In this document: one piece after another, positions 44,861 through 52,805 of the stretch | Position numbering within the stretch: the first letter of the stretch is position 1 | Layout of the letters: each line of letters opens with the position of its first letter | NCBI GenBank assembly: GCA_049513815.1 | Contig: JBEKVR010000011.1 | Location: 1-53,593 of the forward strand | Direction of reading: 5' to 3' | DNA from: Roseiarcus sp049513815 | GTDB lineage: Bacteria > Pseudomonadota > Alphaproteobacteria > Rhizobiales > Beijerinckiaceae | DNA: 53,593 bases | Notes under the pieces: generated by a model | The model's input: only the letters and a program-made list of their open reading frames with translations | What the model was told of the DNA's origin: nothing | Database searches by the model: none | Program-made: the position numbers and the translations under genes

Positions 44861-45517
44861 TCAATCGCCACTCACGCGGCCAAGCGAGGAAGCGGCGAGA
44901 TTTGGAATCGTCAGACGGGGCAACATTGGCGCAATGGGCGTCGCGGCGGCGATCTCGACTTCCAGAGGGGCGACGTCGGAGTCAGTCGACGCGGGCTCGG
45001 CGTCGTCGGCTTGCACTTCGTCGTCGGCCGGCGTTTCGTCGTCGGCGAGCAACGCGGGCGGCGGATCGTCGGCCACGACGGCGAACCCCGCCGGGCCATC
45101 ACAGATCGAGTCTAGGGTTTCAATCGGCGCGTCGATCAGACCATCGTCGCCGACCTCGAAATGCTCGCCGCCGTGACTGAATCCGGTCGTTCCGACAGGC
45201 GGCCGGACCTTCACCGTCTGACGCGGCACCGTCTGCGCGACGCTGGCAATCGCGCCGAGCAAGAGCGCCTTCAGATCGCCGGTCGGCAGTTTGCGCGCCA
45301 AGGCTTCGATGTCGCCAAGCGTCGTCGCCTGTGGTTCGGCAACCGGCGCGGCGTGCGCGACCGGATCGGCGGCGAGACTGAAGCCGCCGGTGTGGAGCAA
45401 AGGGCCGACGTATTCTTCAGGAACGTAAAAGCATCCGTCGTCGTGCTTTTTGAACAGTTGGCCGTCCGCGTTTGCCTCGTCCGAGTCTGGCGCGAGAAGC
45501 CGAATAATTCTGGTCAT
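44861..45517 (-). CDS. Phage-associated acidic protein
   Basis: 218 residues. The N-terminus (MTRIIRLLAPDSDEANADGQ, then GCFYVPEEYVGPLLHTGGF) looks like a folded domain; the middle (DIEALARKLPTGDLKALLLG) is helical; residues 145-190 are very rich in Asp, Glu and Ala. No family is recognised. Its ATG overlaps the stop of the 68-residue gene by 4 nt, placing it in a translationally coupled operon. Confidence 0.7.
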   Translation of the reverse strand: MTRIIRLLAPDSDEANADGQLFKKHDDGCFYVPEEYVGPLLHTGGFSLAADPVAHAAPVAEPQATTLGDIEALARKLPTGDLKALLLGAIASVAQTVPRQTVKVRPPVGTTGFSHGGEHFEVGDDGLIDAPIETLDSICDGPAGFAVVADDPPPALLADDETPADDEVQADDAEPASTDSDVAPLEVEIAAATPIAPMLPRLTIPNLAASSLGRVSGD

Positions 45518-45720
45518 TGTCGAGTTGCCTTTCGTGGCGCATTGATTTTGGTGGCGAGCGCGCGAATTCGGATCGCGATGGATTCAAGCTCGGCTTCGGC
45601 AACCAGGCGCGAGGGGCCCGCGACCATTTCGCCAATCGAGGCGACAAGCCCCGCCAACACGGCGTCGATCGTGATCGGCGGCGGACGACGAGGCGGCGAG
45701 CGGTGAATGCAACAGGTCAT
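45514..45720 (-). CDS. Small phage-associated helical protein
   Basis: 68 residues. ITIDAVLAGLVASIGEMVAG then RLVAEAELESIAIRIRALAT form two likely helices. Both ends overlap neighbours by 4 nt (ATGA), which is the main reason to accept it as a gene. No family recognised. Confidence 0.6.
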   Translation of the reverse strand: MTCCIHRSPPRRPPPITIDAVLAGLVASIGEMVAGPSRLVAEAELESIAIRIRALATKINAPRKATRQ

Positions 45721-46091
45721 GGCGGCGGCGCCCCCGGCGACTTTTCGAGATTGGCTAAGCGCTTCCCGATGTCGGCGAGTTCACCTTCGAGTCGGCCGAC
45801 CGCGGCGCGCGCCAGCAGCGCGGCGACGTTGGGGGCCGCGCTGGCCGCTTTGGCCGCCGGCGCGCCGCCCTCGATGTTCTCAAGGAGCTTCGCGAGCCGC
45901 GCCGAGGTCTCGCTGAGTTTGCGTTTGCCCTCGCCCGCGGGCAGCGCAGCGATCTTCCTGTCGAGTTCAGTGATCCGCGCAAGAACCTTCGCGAGCGACT
46001 CAGGCTTGTGCGCAGCGTCGATCGACTTCAGGTATTCGGGAGTCGCTTTCGCGCCCTCGGAGCCGAAGTAGTAGCCTCGATCTGTCGTCAC
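45717..46091 (-). CDS. Phage-associated coiled-coil protein
   Basis: 124 residues from GTG 46091, which overlaps the previous stop (GTGA). The start VTTDRGYYFGSEGAKATPEYL is followed by a heptad-rich helix (LAKVLARITELDRKIAALPA, KLSETSARLAKLLENIE) and a second helix near the C-terminus. No family recognised. Confidence 0.65.
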   Translation of the reverse strand: MTTDRGYYFGSEGAKATPEYLKSIDAAHKPESLAKVLARITELDRKIAALPAGEGKRKLSETSARLAKLLENIEGGAPAAKAASAAPNVAALLARAAVGRLEGELADIGKRLANLEKSPGAPPP

Positions 46092-46810
46092 GCGGACGCC
46101 TCCGAAAGCCGGGCGCTGGCGTCCGAACGGAGCTGATCGGCGAGGGCGAACCATCCGAGACGATGCCGGCTCGCCGTATCCAAATCGGGCGGCAGGCGGC
46201 CCGACACTTTTTGGAGTCGCGTGTTGAACGCTTCAAGAAGCGCGTAAAACGGGCGTGCCGGCTCACCGTCTCCCGCTGACCTCGCCATCGTGCCGAGAAT
46301 GTCGCGAAGTACCTCGATCCTCGATGCTTTCGCGGAGACGTTGCGATTGGCTTCGTCGAAGTCCGCGATAAGGGGTTCGGCCTCCTCGACGAGAATCGAG
46401 GCGAGAGCAACGTCGACCGCGTGCGGAAGGCCACGCAATTTTGCCGACTCCCGTTCGCGCTCCGCGATGAGCCCGCCTTCCGCCCTTCGTGCCGCTTCGG
46501 CGGTTGCGCGGGCGGTGGCGAGTTGTTCAGTCAGCAAAGCGCGTTTTGCCGCGTCCGGGATCGGCGCGGGCGCTTCGGGATCGCCACGGCTCCAAGCGGA
46601 AAAGGCTTCGGTCTCCGCCGAGTCGAGCCGCTGAAGCTCGGCGACGATCGGCGAGTCCGCCGTCTGTGCGCTGGCCAGGCGCGTCAGGGCGGCGTTCGCC
46701 CGGTCGATCGAAGCTGAAATTTCTTCGCGGGCCGCGATCATCGAGGCGAGCCGATTTCGCGCAGCGCTGGCGGTCGGCGTCGAGTCAGTTGATTTGGTTG
46801 CGTTAGTCAA
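46088..46810 (-). CDS. Phage-associated long coiled-coil protein
   Basis: 240 residues from TTG 46810, chosen because aaggaa lies 8 nt upstream and the sequence before it is Arg-rich and unlike the rest. It is mostly helical: AARNRLASMIAAREEISASI, TEQLATARATAEAARRAEGG, DVALASILVEEAEPLIADFD. The end (DTASRHRLGWFALADQLRSD) is more globular. It leads the four-gene coupled operon. A scaffold or structural role is possible but unproven. Confidence 0.65.
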   Translation of the reverse strand: MTNATKSTDSTPTASAARNRLASMIAAREEISASIDRANAALTRLASAQTADSPIVAELQRLDSAETEAFSAWSRGDPEAPAPIPDAAKRALLTEQLATARATAEAARRAEGGLIAERERESAKLRGLPHAVDVALASILVEEAEPLIADFDEANRNVSAKASRIEVLRDILGTMARSAGDGEPARPFYALLEAFNTRLQKVSGRLPPDLDTASRHRLGWFALADQLRSDASARLSEASA

Positions 46811-47637
46811 TGTGGTCGGTTCCTTGTGAGATTTGCGATTAGACGCCAGCGCCCGGCGTCGTGAAGTTGCCGGGCGCGGCGGGGGGATCATCGCTTCGGG
46901 TTGACGCCCGCGGCGGCAGCGGCCCAGGCGGACACGTCGGCGACCCGTCCGCCGCCAGTGGCGCCGGCGAGCGCGGGATGCATGGACCGCGGAAACTGCG
47001 AGCCGACCGGGGTGTGGATGCTTCCGGCAGACGGAGCGGTCGGGGCGTTGATCGGCGCGGCGGGGTTTCGGATTTCGGGCATGTTCGGTTCCTTGGATTG
47101 CGCGGTTGCGCAGCATTCGGCACCGCACAATCGCGGTGGCGAATTGGTGGCCAGGCTCTTTTGCCGGCAGAAAAATTTGAAAGCGGAGTCGCGAAAGGCG
47201 GGTCGCCTTTTCGCGGGGTGGAATCTAGGCCGGACGCGGCGCGGGGCTCGGCGCGCGACTAACGCAATTCTGCGCGCCTCGACGAAGCGCCTCCGACGCG
47301 GTCGACGATCAACAGAGAGGGCCGCTAGCCGCGAAGTCGACGCGGCGGCGGATATGCGTCGGCCCCGTCAGGACGCCAGCGAGCGGCCTTCGTGTCGAGT
47401 GGGCGCGCGGCCGACGGTCATCGCTCGCGTGCGTCGCTCCGGCGTCGTCGTGTTAGTCGACTTCGGCCGCAGACGGTGCCGCGCAGCCAATGGGGGCGGC
47501 GACTTCCGATTGCGACCGACGCGCATGGCGCAATGGCCTAGCGACTGTCGCGCGGCCGAAAAGCTCTGAGCCTTCCCGGTGCGGTGGCGGCGCGGTGTTA
47601 GTCGCGACCGTGCGGCCGGCGTTCGGCGGTGTTAGTC
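46802..47637. repeat. GTTAGTC boxes around a gene-free gap next to the serine recombinase
   Basis: GTTAGTC occurs at 46802-46808, 47452-47458, 47597-47603 and 47631-47637, and inverted (GACTAAC) at 47257-47263; three of the four direct copies extend to GTGTTAGTC. One overlaps the recombinase stop codon and one the TTG start of the 240-residue gene. The 47083-47635 stretch has no supported gene although long frames are open by composition. Confidence 0.5.
46888..47082 (-). CDS. Small Pro/Ala-rich phage-associated protein
   Basis: 64 residues from ATG 47082, preceded by caaggaaccgaac, which has the same purine tract as the next gene downstream. Low-complexity N-terminus (IRNPAAPINAPTAPSAGSI), then HPALAGATGGGRVADVSAWA. 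No family recognised; support comes mainly from the ribosome-binding site and position. Confidence 0.5.
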   Translation of the reverse strand: MPEIRNPAAPINAPTAPSAGSIHTPVGSQFPRSMHPALAGATGGGRVADVSAWAAAAAGVNPKR

Positions 47638-48343
47638 AGACGCGCGCCATGACGTTCAGCACAGACCGCGCCGTCCACTTGCCGCCGCGGGGCGTTGCAT
47701 AGCCTCGCGCGTTGAGCGCGGCGGCTGTAGCGTTCGCTGAGGCGATCCCCTCGGCCTTCAAGTCGCGGATCGTTGCCGCGAGGCCGGCGGCGCGCTCTTG
47801 TGCCTTCGCCTTGATCGCGTCGACCGCGAGGCCGTTGCCGAACTTGCGAAGATGAGCCGCGCCGGTCGGGCAACCAAGGCGCTTGACGTCCGGGTGTTTC
47901 TTTTGCCCGGTCACGGCTACGCGCTTAGCCGCGCCGACAAGGGCGTCTTTCGTTCGCTGAGACGTGGCCTCGCGCTCTTTCTGAGCGACCATCGCCATGA
48001 TCCCGACCGTGAACTTGTCGGCGTGCGGCATGTCGGCGGCTGTGAACGCGACGCCGGCCTCTTGAAGTCCAAGCAGAAAATGAGCATTGCGGCTTAGCCG
48101 GTCGAGCTTGGCGATTAGAAGCGTCGCGCCCGTAAGCCTCGCGTGTTCCATCGCCTTCGCCAATTCCGGCCGGTTGTCGTCGCGCTTGCCGCTCTCAACT
48201 TCCGTGAAGGACGCGAGCAATCGAGCGTCGTCGCCCTTGCCTGCGATGAACGCCAGGGCCGCCGCCTCTTGCGCCGCTAACCCAAGGCCAGATCGTCCCT
48301 GCTTCGCGGTCGAAACCCTGAAATAGGCGACGTAGTTGCACAT
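47636..48343 (-). CDS. Serine recombinase (resolvase family)
   Basis: 235 residues. The nucleophile serine is in YFRVSTAKQGRSGLGL near residue 11; other catalytic-domain segments are LLIAKLDRLSRNAHFLLGL (the arginine pair) and IMAMVAQKEREATSQRT. The C-terminal part (GIASANATAAALNARGYATP then WTARSVLNVM) is the short HTH of resolvases. It is the second recombinase of the element, sitting where a head module would be expected in a prophage. Confidence 0.92.
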   Translation of the reverse strand: MCNYVAYFRVSTAKQGRSGLGLAAQEAAALAFIAGKGDDARLLASFTEVESGKRDDNRPELAKAMEHARLTGATLLIAKLDRLSRNAHFLLGLQEAGVAFTAADMPHADKFTVGIMAMVAQKEREATSQRTKDALVGAAKRVAVTGQKKHPDVKRLGCPTGAAHLRKFGNGLAVDAIKAKAQERAAGLAATIRDLKAEGIASANATAAALNARGYATPRGGKWTARSVLNVMARV

Positions 48344-48396
48344 ACGGACCCCCTCAGAAACGACCCTTGTACAATCTCCTAATGAACGTCAGGGAA

Positions 48397-48876
48397 TTAT
48401 GCAAGCCTATCCTTGGGGGCGCGAACCACATCAGGTGGGGCAAGTTGCCTCACCCGACCCTCAATCAGCTTCATCGGCGGCGCCGACGCCCTCAGCCGCG
48501 CCACCAATTCGGGATCGCGCCCGTTGTCGGGCAAAATGACGACGCTGTTCGGGGGCGGCAATGACTCGCCGTCAGGGCCGGAGTGCTCAATACCGGAAAC
48601 CTCTTTCCAGCGGGCGCGAGTCTTCATCCAAAAGATCGCGGCGACGACAGTCGGCATTCCGCCTTTTGGGTCGGTCGCCTTTTCGTAAAGAGTCGCGGCC
48701 ACCTTTTCGTTGGCGACTTCGGCGCCGGTGTCGAGTTCGTGGCCGTAGTGCTTTTCAAGCGTCTTGCGATCAACGCCAATGACGCGGGCGATCGTCTCGC
48801 GGGTCATGCCGTTGGCAATCATTCGCTCGACGTATTGCCGGGATTCGTTGGTAGGCGCGTGGGCCTTGCGGGCCAT
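48397..48876 (-). CDS. HTH protein, terminase-small-subunit-like
   Basis: 159 residues. SRQYVERMIANGMTRETIARVIGVDRKTLEKHYGHEL is a helix-turn-helix of the kind found in phage small terminases, followed by the conserved-looking AAIFWMKTRARWKEVSGIEH. The C-terminal part (VVILPDNGRDPELVARL) is variable. In related prophages it is followed by the large terminase; here a serine recombinase follows instead. A good Shine-Dalgarno (aaaggatt) precedes ATG 48876. Confidence 0.7.
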   Translation of the reverse strand: MARKAHAPTNESRQYVERMIANGMTRETIARVIGVDRKTLEKHYGHELDTGAEVANEKVAATLYEKATDPKGGMPTVVAAIFWMKTRARWKEVSGIEHSGPDGESLPPPNSVVILPDNGRDPELVARLRASAPPMKLIEGRVRQLAPPDVVRAPKDRLA

Positions 48877-49025
48877 GGGGGCAATCCTTTTTATAATGGG
48901 AACTATCGAGCGAGGCGACGGCCCTTCGGTGGGGTCTCAGTTCGAAAGACGCGCCCGATTGACAGGCTCTCACGCCGCTCCCGCGTCCAGTGGTATGCTT
49001 CGCGGGAAGCATGGAGTGGACCGCT

Positions 49026-49232
49026 ATGACTCTAGACATTGAGGATCGCGTCTTCGCCATTGTGGACCGTAGCGAACGCCCTTTGGACGAACAAAGCATC
49101 GCAGAGGCGCTCGTAGAAGACATGGAAGAGATGATAAAGTCCGCGCTGGACAAACTCGTCAGTGAGCATCGGATAACGAAGAAACGGGGGAGCGGCCCCA
49201 ACGTCTACATGTACGAGAGAACGCCGAGGTGA
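49026..49232 (+). CDS. Small winged-helix-like protein
   Basis: 68 residues from ATG 49026, preceded by ggagtgg. DIEDRVFAIVDRSERPLDEQ, EDMEEMIKSALDKLVSEHRI and GSGPNVYMYERT read as a minimal winged helix: two helices followed by a basic beta wing. It is on the plus strand, divergent from the terminase-like gene, and so could be a repressor or antirepressor of the element. Family not identified. Confidence 0.65.
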   Translation: MTLDIEDRVFAIVDRSERPLDEQSIAEALVEDMEEMIKSALDKLVSEHRITKKRGSGPNVYMYERTPR

Positions 49233-49463
49233 AGCGCCTCTCGGCTGACGGTCCGCAAGCGCAAGGACCCACAATGGGCTTGACCGCGACGACCGTCCTT
49301 CCGCCTATGCCGCGGCCGAAGCGTCCCCGGTCGGTCAACTGGCGGCGCGCGACGGCGAGAAAGTGGCCTCATGCCGTCGAAATGGGCCGCCCCCTACTGA
49401 GAGAAATCCCTTCCCTTGGCTAGAACAACTACCACCACAACGACAACTACACTCGCTTACTTG

Positions 49464-49519
49464 AGCATAGCTTGAAGCTTCCTTGAAGCTAGGCTTGAAG
49501 GTATCCTTGAAGCTATGCT
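49464..49519. repeat. TTGAAG(C) tandem repeats with flanking inverted repeat
   Basis: TTGAAG occurs at 49472, 49483, 49494 and 49507 (11, 11 and 13 nt apart), bounded by the perfect inverted repeat agcatagct (49464-49472)/agctatgct (49511-49519). It lies just 3' of the DUF1376 gene; on the minus strand one frame would encode repeated Ser-Phe-Lys. Nothing else is seen in 49233-49533 apart from a run of CAAC/CCA triplets near 49425-49450. Confidence 0.6.
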
Positions 49520-49533
49520 TGACGGCGCGCCGG

Positions 49534-49908
49534 CTAAAATTCATCGTCTGCGAGGGGCCGGCTATCGCCCACAACCCGCAAGTTCGCGACCCTAGCGAGA
49601 CCGCCTCGCCGGCCGCCTTCCACCTTTCGACGATACGCATCCGCGGACTTCTCGCGCTCGCGGTCAAGGCGTTCGTGCCGCCAGTCGGGCGAGAAGCGCT
49701 TGGCGAGCTTGGCCCGGCTCGCTTTCCACTCGCGCGGGGAGAGGCGGGCGATTTCGCGTAGCCCTTCGTCATCAGCCGGCAATTCGCCGTCCCGCCAGAA
49801 GTGCAGCATCAGGAAGGTGTAGGCCCCAGCCTCCGCAGCGGAGAAAAGCGCCGTGTCGGCGAGAAAAGTCTCATGGTAGAGCGGAAGCCAAGGCAGCGCG
49901 TCGCTCAT
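49534..49908 (-). CDS. DUF1376-domain protein
   Basis: 124 residues. LPWLPLYHETFLADTALFSA and EAGAYTFLMLHFWRDGELPAD are the DUF1376 signature, a phage replication-region domain of unclear function. RREREKSADAYRRKVEGGRRGG gives a basic C-terminal part. The protein is shorter than many relatives, and the repeat tract directly after the stop suggests that a low-complexity tail was lost by slippage. Its ATG overlaps the previous gene's stop by 4 nt. Confidence 0.8.
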   Translation of the reverse strand: MSDALPWLPLYHETFLADTALFSAAEAGAYTFLMLHFWRDGELPADDEGLREIARLSPREWKASRAKLAKRFSPDWRHERLDREREKSADAYRRKVEGGRRGGLARVANLRVVGDSRPLADDEF

Positions 49909-50177
49909 TTAGCGCCGCTCCGCAAGGCGACGCGACCGCTGCGCCAATACCACGTGCGGAATCTCATAGCGTCATCCCACGCGATGCGCTTGCGGCCGTT
50001 CACGTAGTGGGACCGGAGCGCGCCGATCTTGATTGCGAGCAAGACATCTTCCCGTCCACACGCTGAAATTCGGCGCGTCTCGTGGATCGTCAGGTCGTCG
50101 CCAACTTGGACGTCACGAGGCGCGTTGCTCGTTTGCCGTCCTCTCGGCGCCGGTGCGGCCGGAGATAATGCTTTCAT
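49905..50177 (-). CDS. Small DNA-binding protein, excisionase-like
   Basis: 90 residues. After a Pro-rich lead, DDLTIHETRRISACGREDVL then AIKIGALRSHYVNGRKRIAW looks like the MerR-type HTH used by excisionases and by phage replication regulators. The ATG follows aggtga. Coupled to the DUF1376 gene by a 4-nt overlap. Confidence 0.65.
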   Translation of the reverse strand: MKALSPAAPAPRGRQTSNAPRDVQVGDDLTIHETRRISACGREDVLLAIKIGALRSHYVNGRKRIAWDDAMRFRTWYWRSGRVALRSGAK

Positions 50178-50254
50178 TGATTCACCTGTTCGGGCTTGCG
50201 CCGCTAATTGCTTCGGTTGAGCGCGCCAGCGGCTGGCGCGCTCCGGGTTGTTGC

Positions 50255-50917
50255 TCAGGCCGCTCGCCGTGTCCGAGACGAGAAGCCGAGCGGCGCATGA
50301 GCGACCTTGTGCTCAGTTAGATAGCCTGCAATCGTCGCATATATCTCCGCCCCCGGCTCTAGATCGACGTCGCAATTCAAGTCGGCGCCAGCCTCGACGA
50401 ACCAGTTCGACGCGGCGTCGGCATATGCCTTATCTTCGTCGGTTGCTTGAGTGTCACCGAGATCGATAAGGACGCGGCTACAGACGACAGCGTGGACTTG
50501 TTCGCCGGTCCACGGATACGTCCTGTGGGCGAGTTCCTGACGCGCCTGCTGCGCAGCCGACCGCCACGGCATGATCGCCGGTTTACCGGTGACGTTGCAG
50601 TAGAGGTGCGCGAGACGCCAAGTCGCGGGCTTGCGTTCGCCGTCTGACAGGTCTTCGGCGAGGCCGAGGCTCTGAAGATCGGCAAGCGCCTTGCGGGCGC
50701 GGGCGCGACTGATTCCCAACTTCCACCCGGCGGCCCTGACGCCAAATGGCAGTTTGCCGTTGTTGTTCCCGTCGAAAAGCGCGGCGATCTCGACGAAGCA
50801 CGCTTTGGTTTCGAGCGACGCTTCGTACCAGATCGGGGACGACATAAGCCAACGAGGGATGGCAATTCGCCCGGCTTTTCCGCGGGGCGCGTTGTAGATT
50901 TCGATGACGTTGGTCAC
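50255..50917 (-). CDS. Winged-helix replication-region protein
   Basis: 220 residues from GTG 50917 (aggag 8 nt upstream); a GTG at 51118 in the same frame would add a Pro/Ala-rich lead of 67 residues. WLMSSPIWYEASLETKACF then AGWKLGISRARARKALADLQ and LGLAEDLSDGERKPATWRLA form a winged helix like those in phage replication-initiation proteins. The C-terminal half (SRVLIDLGDTQATDEDKAYA) is of unknown kind. Confidence 0.7.
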   Translation of the reverse strand: MTNVIEIYNAPRGKAGRIAIPRWLMSSPIWYEASLETKACFVEIAALFDGNNNGKLPFGVRAAGWKLGISRARARKALADLQSLGLAEDLSDGERKPATWRLAHLYCNVTGKPAIMPWRSAAQQARQELAHRTYPWTGEQVHAVVCSRVLIDLGDTQATDEDKAYADAASNWFVEAGADLNCDVDLEPGAEIYATIAGYLTEHKVAHAPLGFSSRTRRAA

Positions 50918-51163
50918 TTGGACCACTCCTATGGCCGCCGATGAATTGGCCTGGGCGCGCGGCGGCGTGCTCGCCTCAGGTATCGGGCTAATCGTGATCG
51001 TGGTGATCGCCCGGTGCTGCGCCGGCTGGGGCAACGCGCAGAGTCTGGCGGTCGGGCGGTTTCGGGGCGGCTGCGGCCAGTCGTGCCGCTTCGGCTCGGC
51101 GCTCGGCCGATCGTTCACGGCGCCGTCGCCGGGCCTGACTCGCCGACTGCCACGGCGGGTGGC

Positions 51164-51394
51164 TCACGCGAATCTCCTGACCGTGATGTTGGCCGGGGCG
51201 GCGGCGGGCATGGGCGCGCCCGACATAAATGCTTCGAGATCAGCGGGTGCGATCCGACGGCGACCCAAGACAAACGCAGACCGCAACGCGCCCGTCTCGA
51301 TCGCGCGCTGCAAAGAGCGAAGAGAAAGGCCGGAAGCGAATTTCGCCTCTTCCAAATTGTACGAGATTTTCGCCGGCCAATTGGTTGACGACAT
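51164..51394 (-). CDS. Small helix-turn-helix protein
   Basis: 76 residues from ATG 51394. ISYNLEEAKFASGLSLRSLQ, AIETGALRSAFVLGRRRIAP and ADLEAFM form a MerR/excisionase-type HTH. Between its start and the next gene upstream lies the perfect 20-bp palindrome at 51413-51432. It is the second of three similar small HTH proteins in this element. Confidence 0.65.
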   Translation of the reverse strand: MSSTNWPAKISYNLEEAKFASGLSLRSLQRAIETGALRSAFVLGRRRIAPADLEAFMSGAPMPAAAPANITVRRFA

Positions 51395-51412
51395 ATGCAG
51401 AACCTTTCTGGT

Positions 51413-51432
51413 GGCGCGCCGGCCGGCGCGCC
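51413..51432. repeat. Perfect 20-bp GC palindrome
   Basis: Two ggcgcgcc octamers are joined by ggcc, so all 20 bases are self-complementary. It lies in the gap before the small HTH gene and could be its operator or simply a cruciform-prone spot. Confidence 0.5.
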
Positions 51433-51458
51433 GGCGCTGGTGCCCGGCGCGATTGCGG

Positions 51459-52199
51459 TCAAGCCGCAAGAAGGCCCTCGCCGTCCGTCATGACGGCAGG
51501 GCGTGTGTTGTTGACAACGAGGGTGAGGCTCCGCACGGCGCCGCTTGCGGGCTTTGCCGGCGGCGGCGGGTATTTAGGACGCTTCGGCAGTTCGGCCTTG
51601 CGCAGCGCAATGACGACGCCGTGACGGCGAATGATCGGCTTCGAGCCGTCAGTGACGACCGTTTCCAGTTCGTCAAGCGCTATGCCGTGCTGGACGCAAG
51701 CTTCGTGCGCGCCAGTGACAGCACCCGGCATTCGTGCGGGAGTCCGCTCGCGCGGCGGCTGATAGCGCTCGGCGTCGAGACGCCGAGCGAGAGGGTCAAA
51801 ATACACTTCGGCATAAGGGAATGGCTCGCCGGCGTTGCCCCAGGTGATGACTCCACGGCGAAAGACTTCGAGGCCCGGATTGTCCTCACGGCGCGACACG
51901 ATGTCGAGCGCCGCGCCGGCGAGATCATCCTTGTTGAGGATGATGCCATCCAGAATGCGATCATCGGTGATGAGTTTACCGAACGCGGAGGGATCGTGGC
52001 GGCAGGTCTCGCGGTGCTTGGCGCGGTCGCGACTCTCTTTATCGACGTTACGCTTCGGACGCCTGGGCTTGCGGCTGCCCTTCGCGCAGCCGAATTTGAA
52101 GCCGCTCGGATCGCCAGATGAGCCGTCGCCATCGGAGCCGCAGGAGGGTTCGGTGCCGTCGCCGTCGTCAACAAATTCGCCGAGCACGGCCTTAGGCAT
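51459..52199 (-). CDS. Phage replication-region protein of unknown family (3' part of a longer, frameshifted gene)
   Basis: 246 residues from ATG 52199. An acidic Asp/Gly/Ser stretch and a basic stretch (KGSRKPRRPKRNVDKESRDR) are followed by a folded-looking part: FGKLITDDRILDGIILNKDD, LDIVSRREDNPGLEVFRRGV, ITWGNAGEPFPYAEVYFDPL. I recognise no domain. The frame continues convincingly upstream of ATG 52199 (RFRAAQTLAVHGGTCFLDDE), so the original protein was longer (see 52200-52623). Confidence 0.6.
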   Translation of the reverse strand: MPKAVLGEFVDDGDGTEPSCGSDGDGSSGDPSGFKFGCAKGSRKPRRPKRNVDKESRDRAKHRETCRHDPSAFGKLITDDRILDGIILNKDDLAGAALDIVSRREDNPGLEVFRRGVITWGNAGEPFPYAEVYFDPLARRLDAERYQPPRERTPARMPGAVTGAHEACVQHGIALDELETVVTDGSKPIIRRHGVVIALRKAELPKRPKYPPPPAKPASGAVRSLTLVVNNTRPAVMTDGEGLLAA

Positions 52200-52623
52200 C
52201 GGCGCGGGATCGCTCCAATCCGGGGCGAAGACCGGGTCCAGGACGATCGGGTCGGACGGCGGGGGATCAACAACAGGTCGACCAGCGCTGAGGGCCTGAC
52301 GGTCCTCGTCATCGAGGAAGCATGTGCCGCCATGAACGGCGAGCGTCTGTGCTGCGCGAAACCGTTCGGGGCCGTTTGCCGGTATCGAAGCCCGACTCTG
52401 GCTTCTTGCGAGGCTGGCGGTCCCGCAACAGATCGAAGGCGTCGGAGACGCGAGCGGCGAGATCGGCGGCCGAAAAGGCCCCTCTATTACAGGCGGGTAT
52501 TTGGATACAAATAGCGTGTTGCGACTGGTGTTTTCGTGGCGACTTAGACTCGGCCGCTATCGCGGTGATTGAATCCCCTTCGGGCGCAGAGGCGGCCGGA
52601 AGTACACTTGCTCCATATTGCAT
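52200..52623 (-). pseudogene. 5' part of the same phage gene, separated by a frameshift
   Basis: From ATG 52623 (preceded by aggaa) the frame reads AFSAADLAARVSDAFDLLRD and RQPRKKPESGFDTG, then turns Arg/Ser rich. At that point the next frame takes over with NGPERFRAAQTLAVHGGTCF and runs into the 246-residue part. The switch is at the AAA of ggcaaacgg near 52396; dropping one A joins DTG to NGPERF. Confidence 0.5.
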
Positions 52624-52805
52624 TTGCGGCTTCCTATCTAAGGACCGCATCTCACATATGGTCGGTTACGGGTGCTTCGCAAGCAAAATCGACGTATGCC
52701 GAGATTCTCACGAAGAATATGGACCCGTGTGGGACGTATCGGCAAGGGCTTAGTGCTTGGTGTAATTATAATTCCGCAATATATGGCCTAGACCCTCCTG
52801 AGTTC

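Noticed and set aside
46901..47569. 222-codon plus-strand frame across the gap next to the serine recombinase
   Set aside because: Low-complexity Ala/Arg-rich sequence antisense to a small gene in its first part; no start signal.
50904..52121. 405-codon plus-strand frame opposite the replication-region genes
   Set aside because: A hydrophobic start segment looked like a membrane protein, but the rest is Arg-rich antisense of genes with good ribosome-binding sites.
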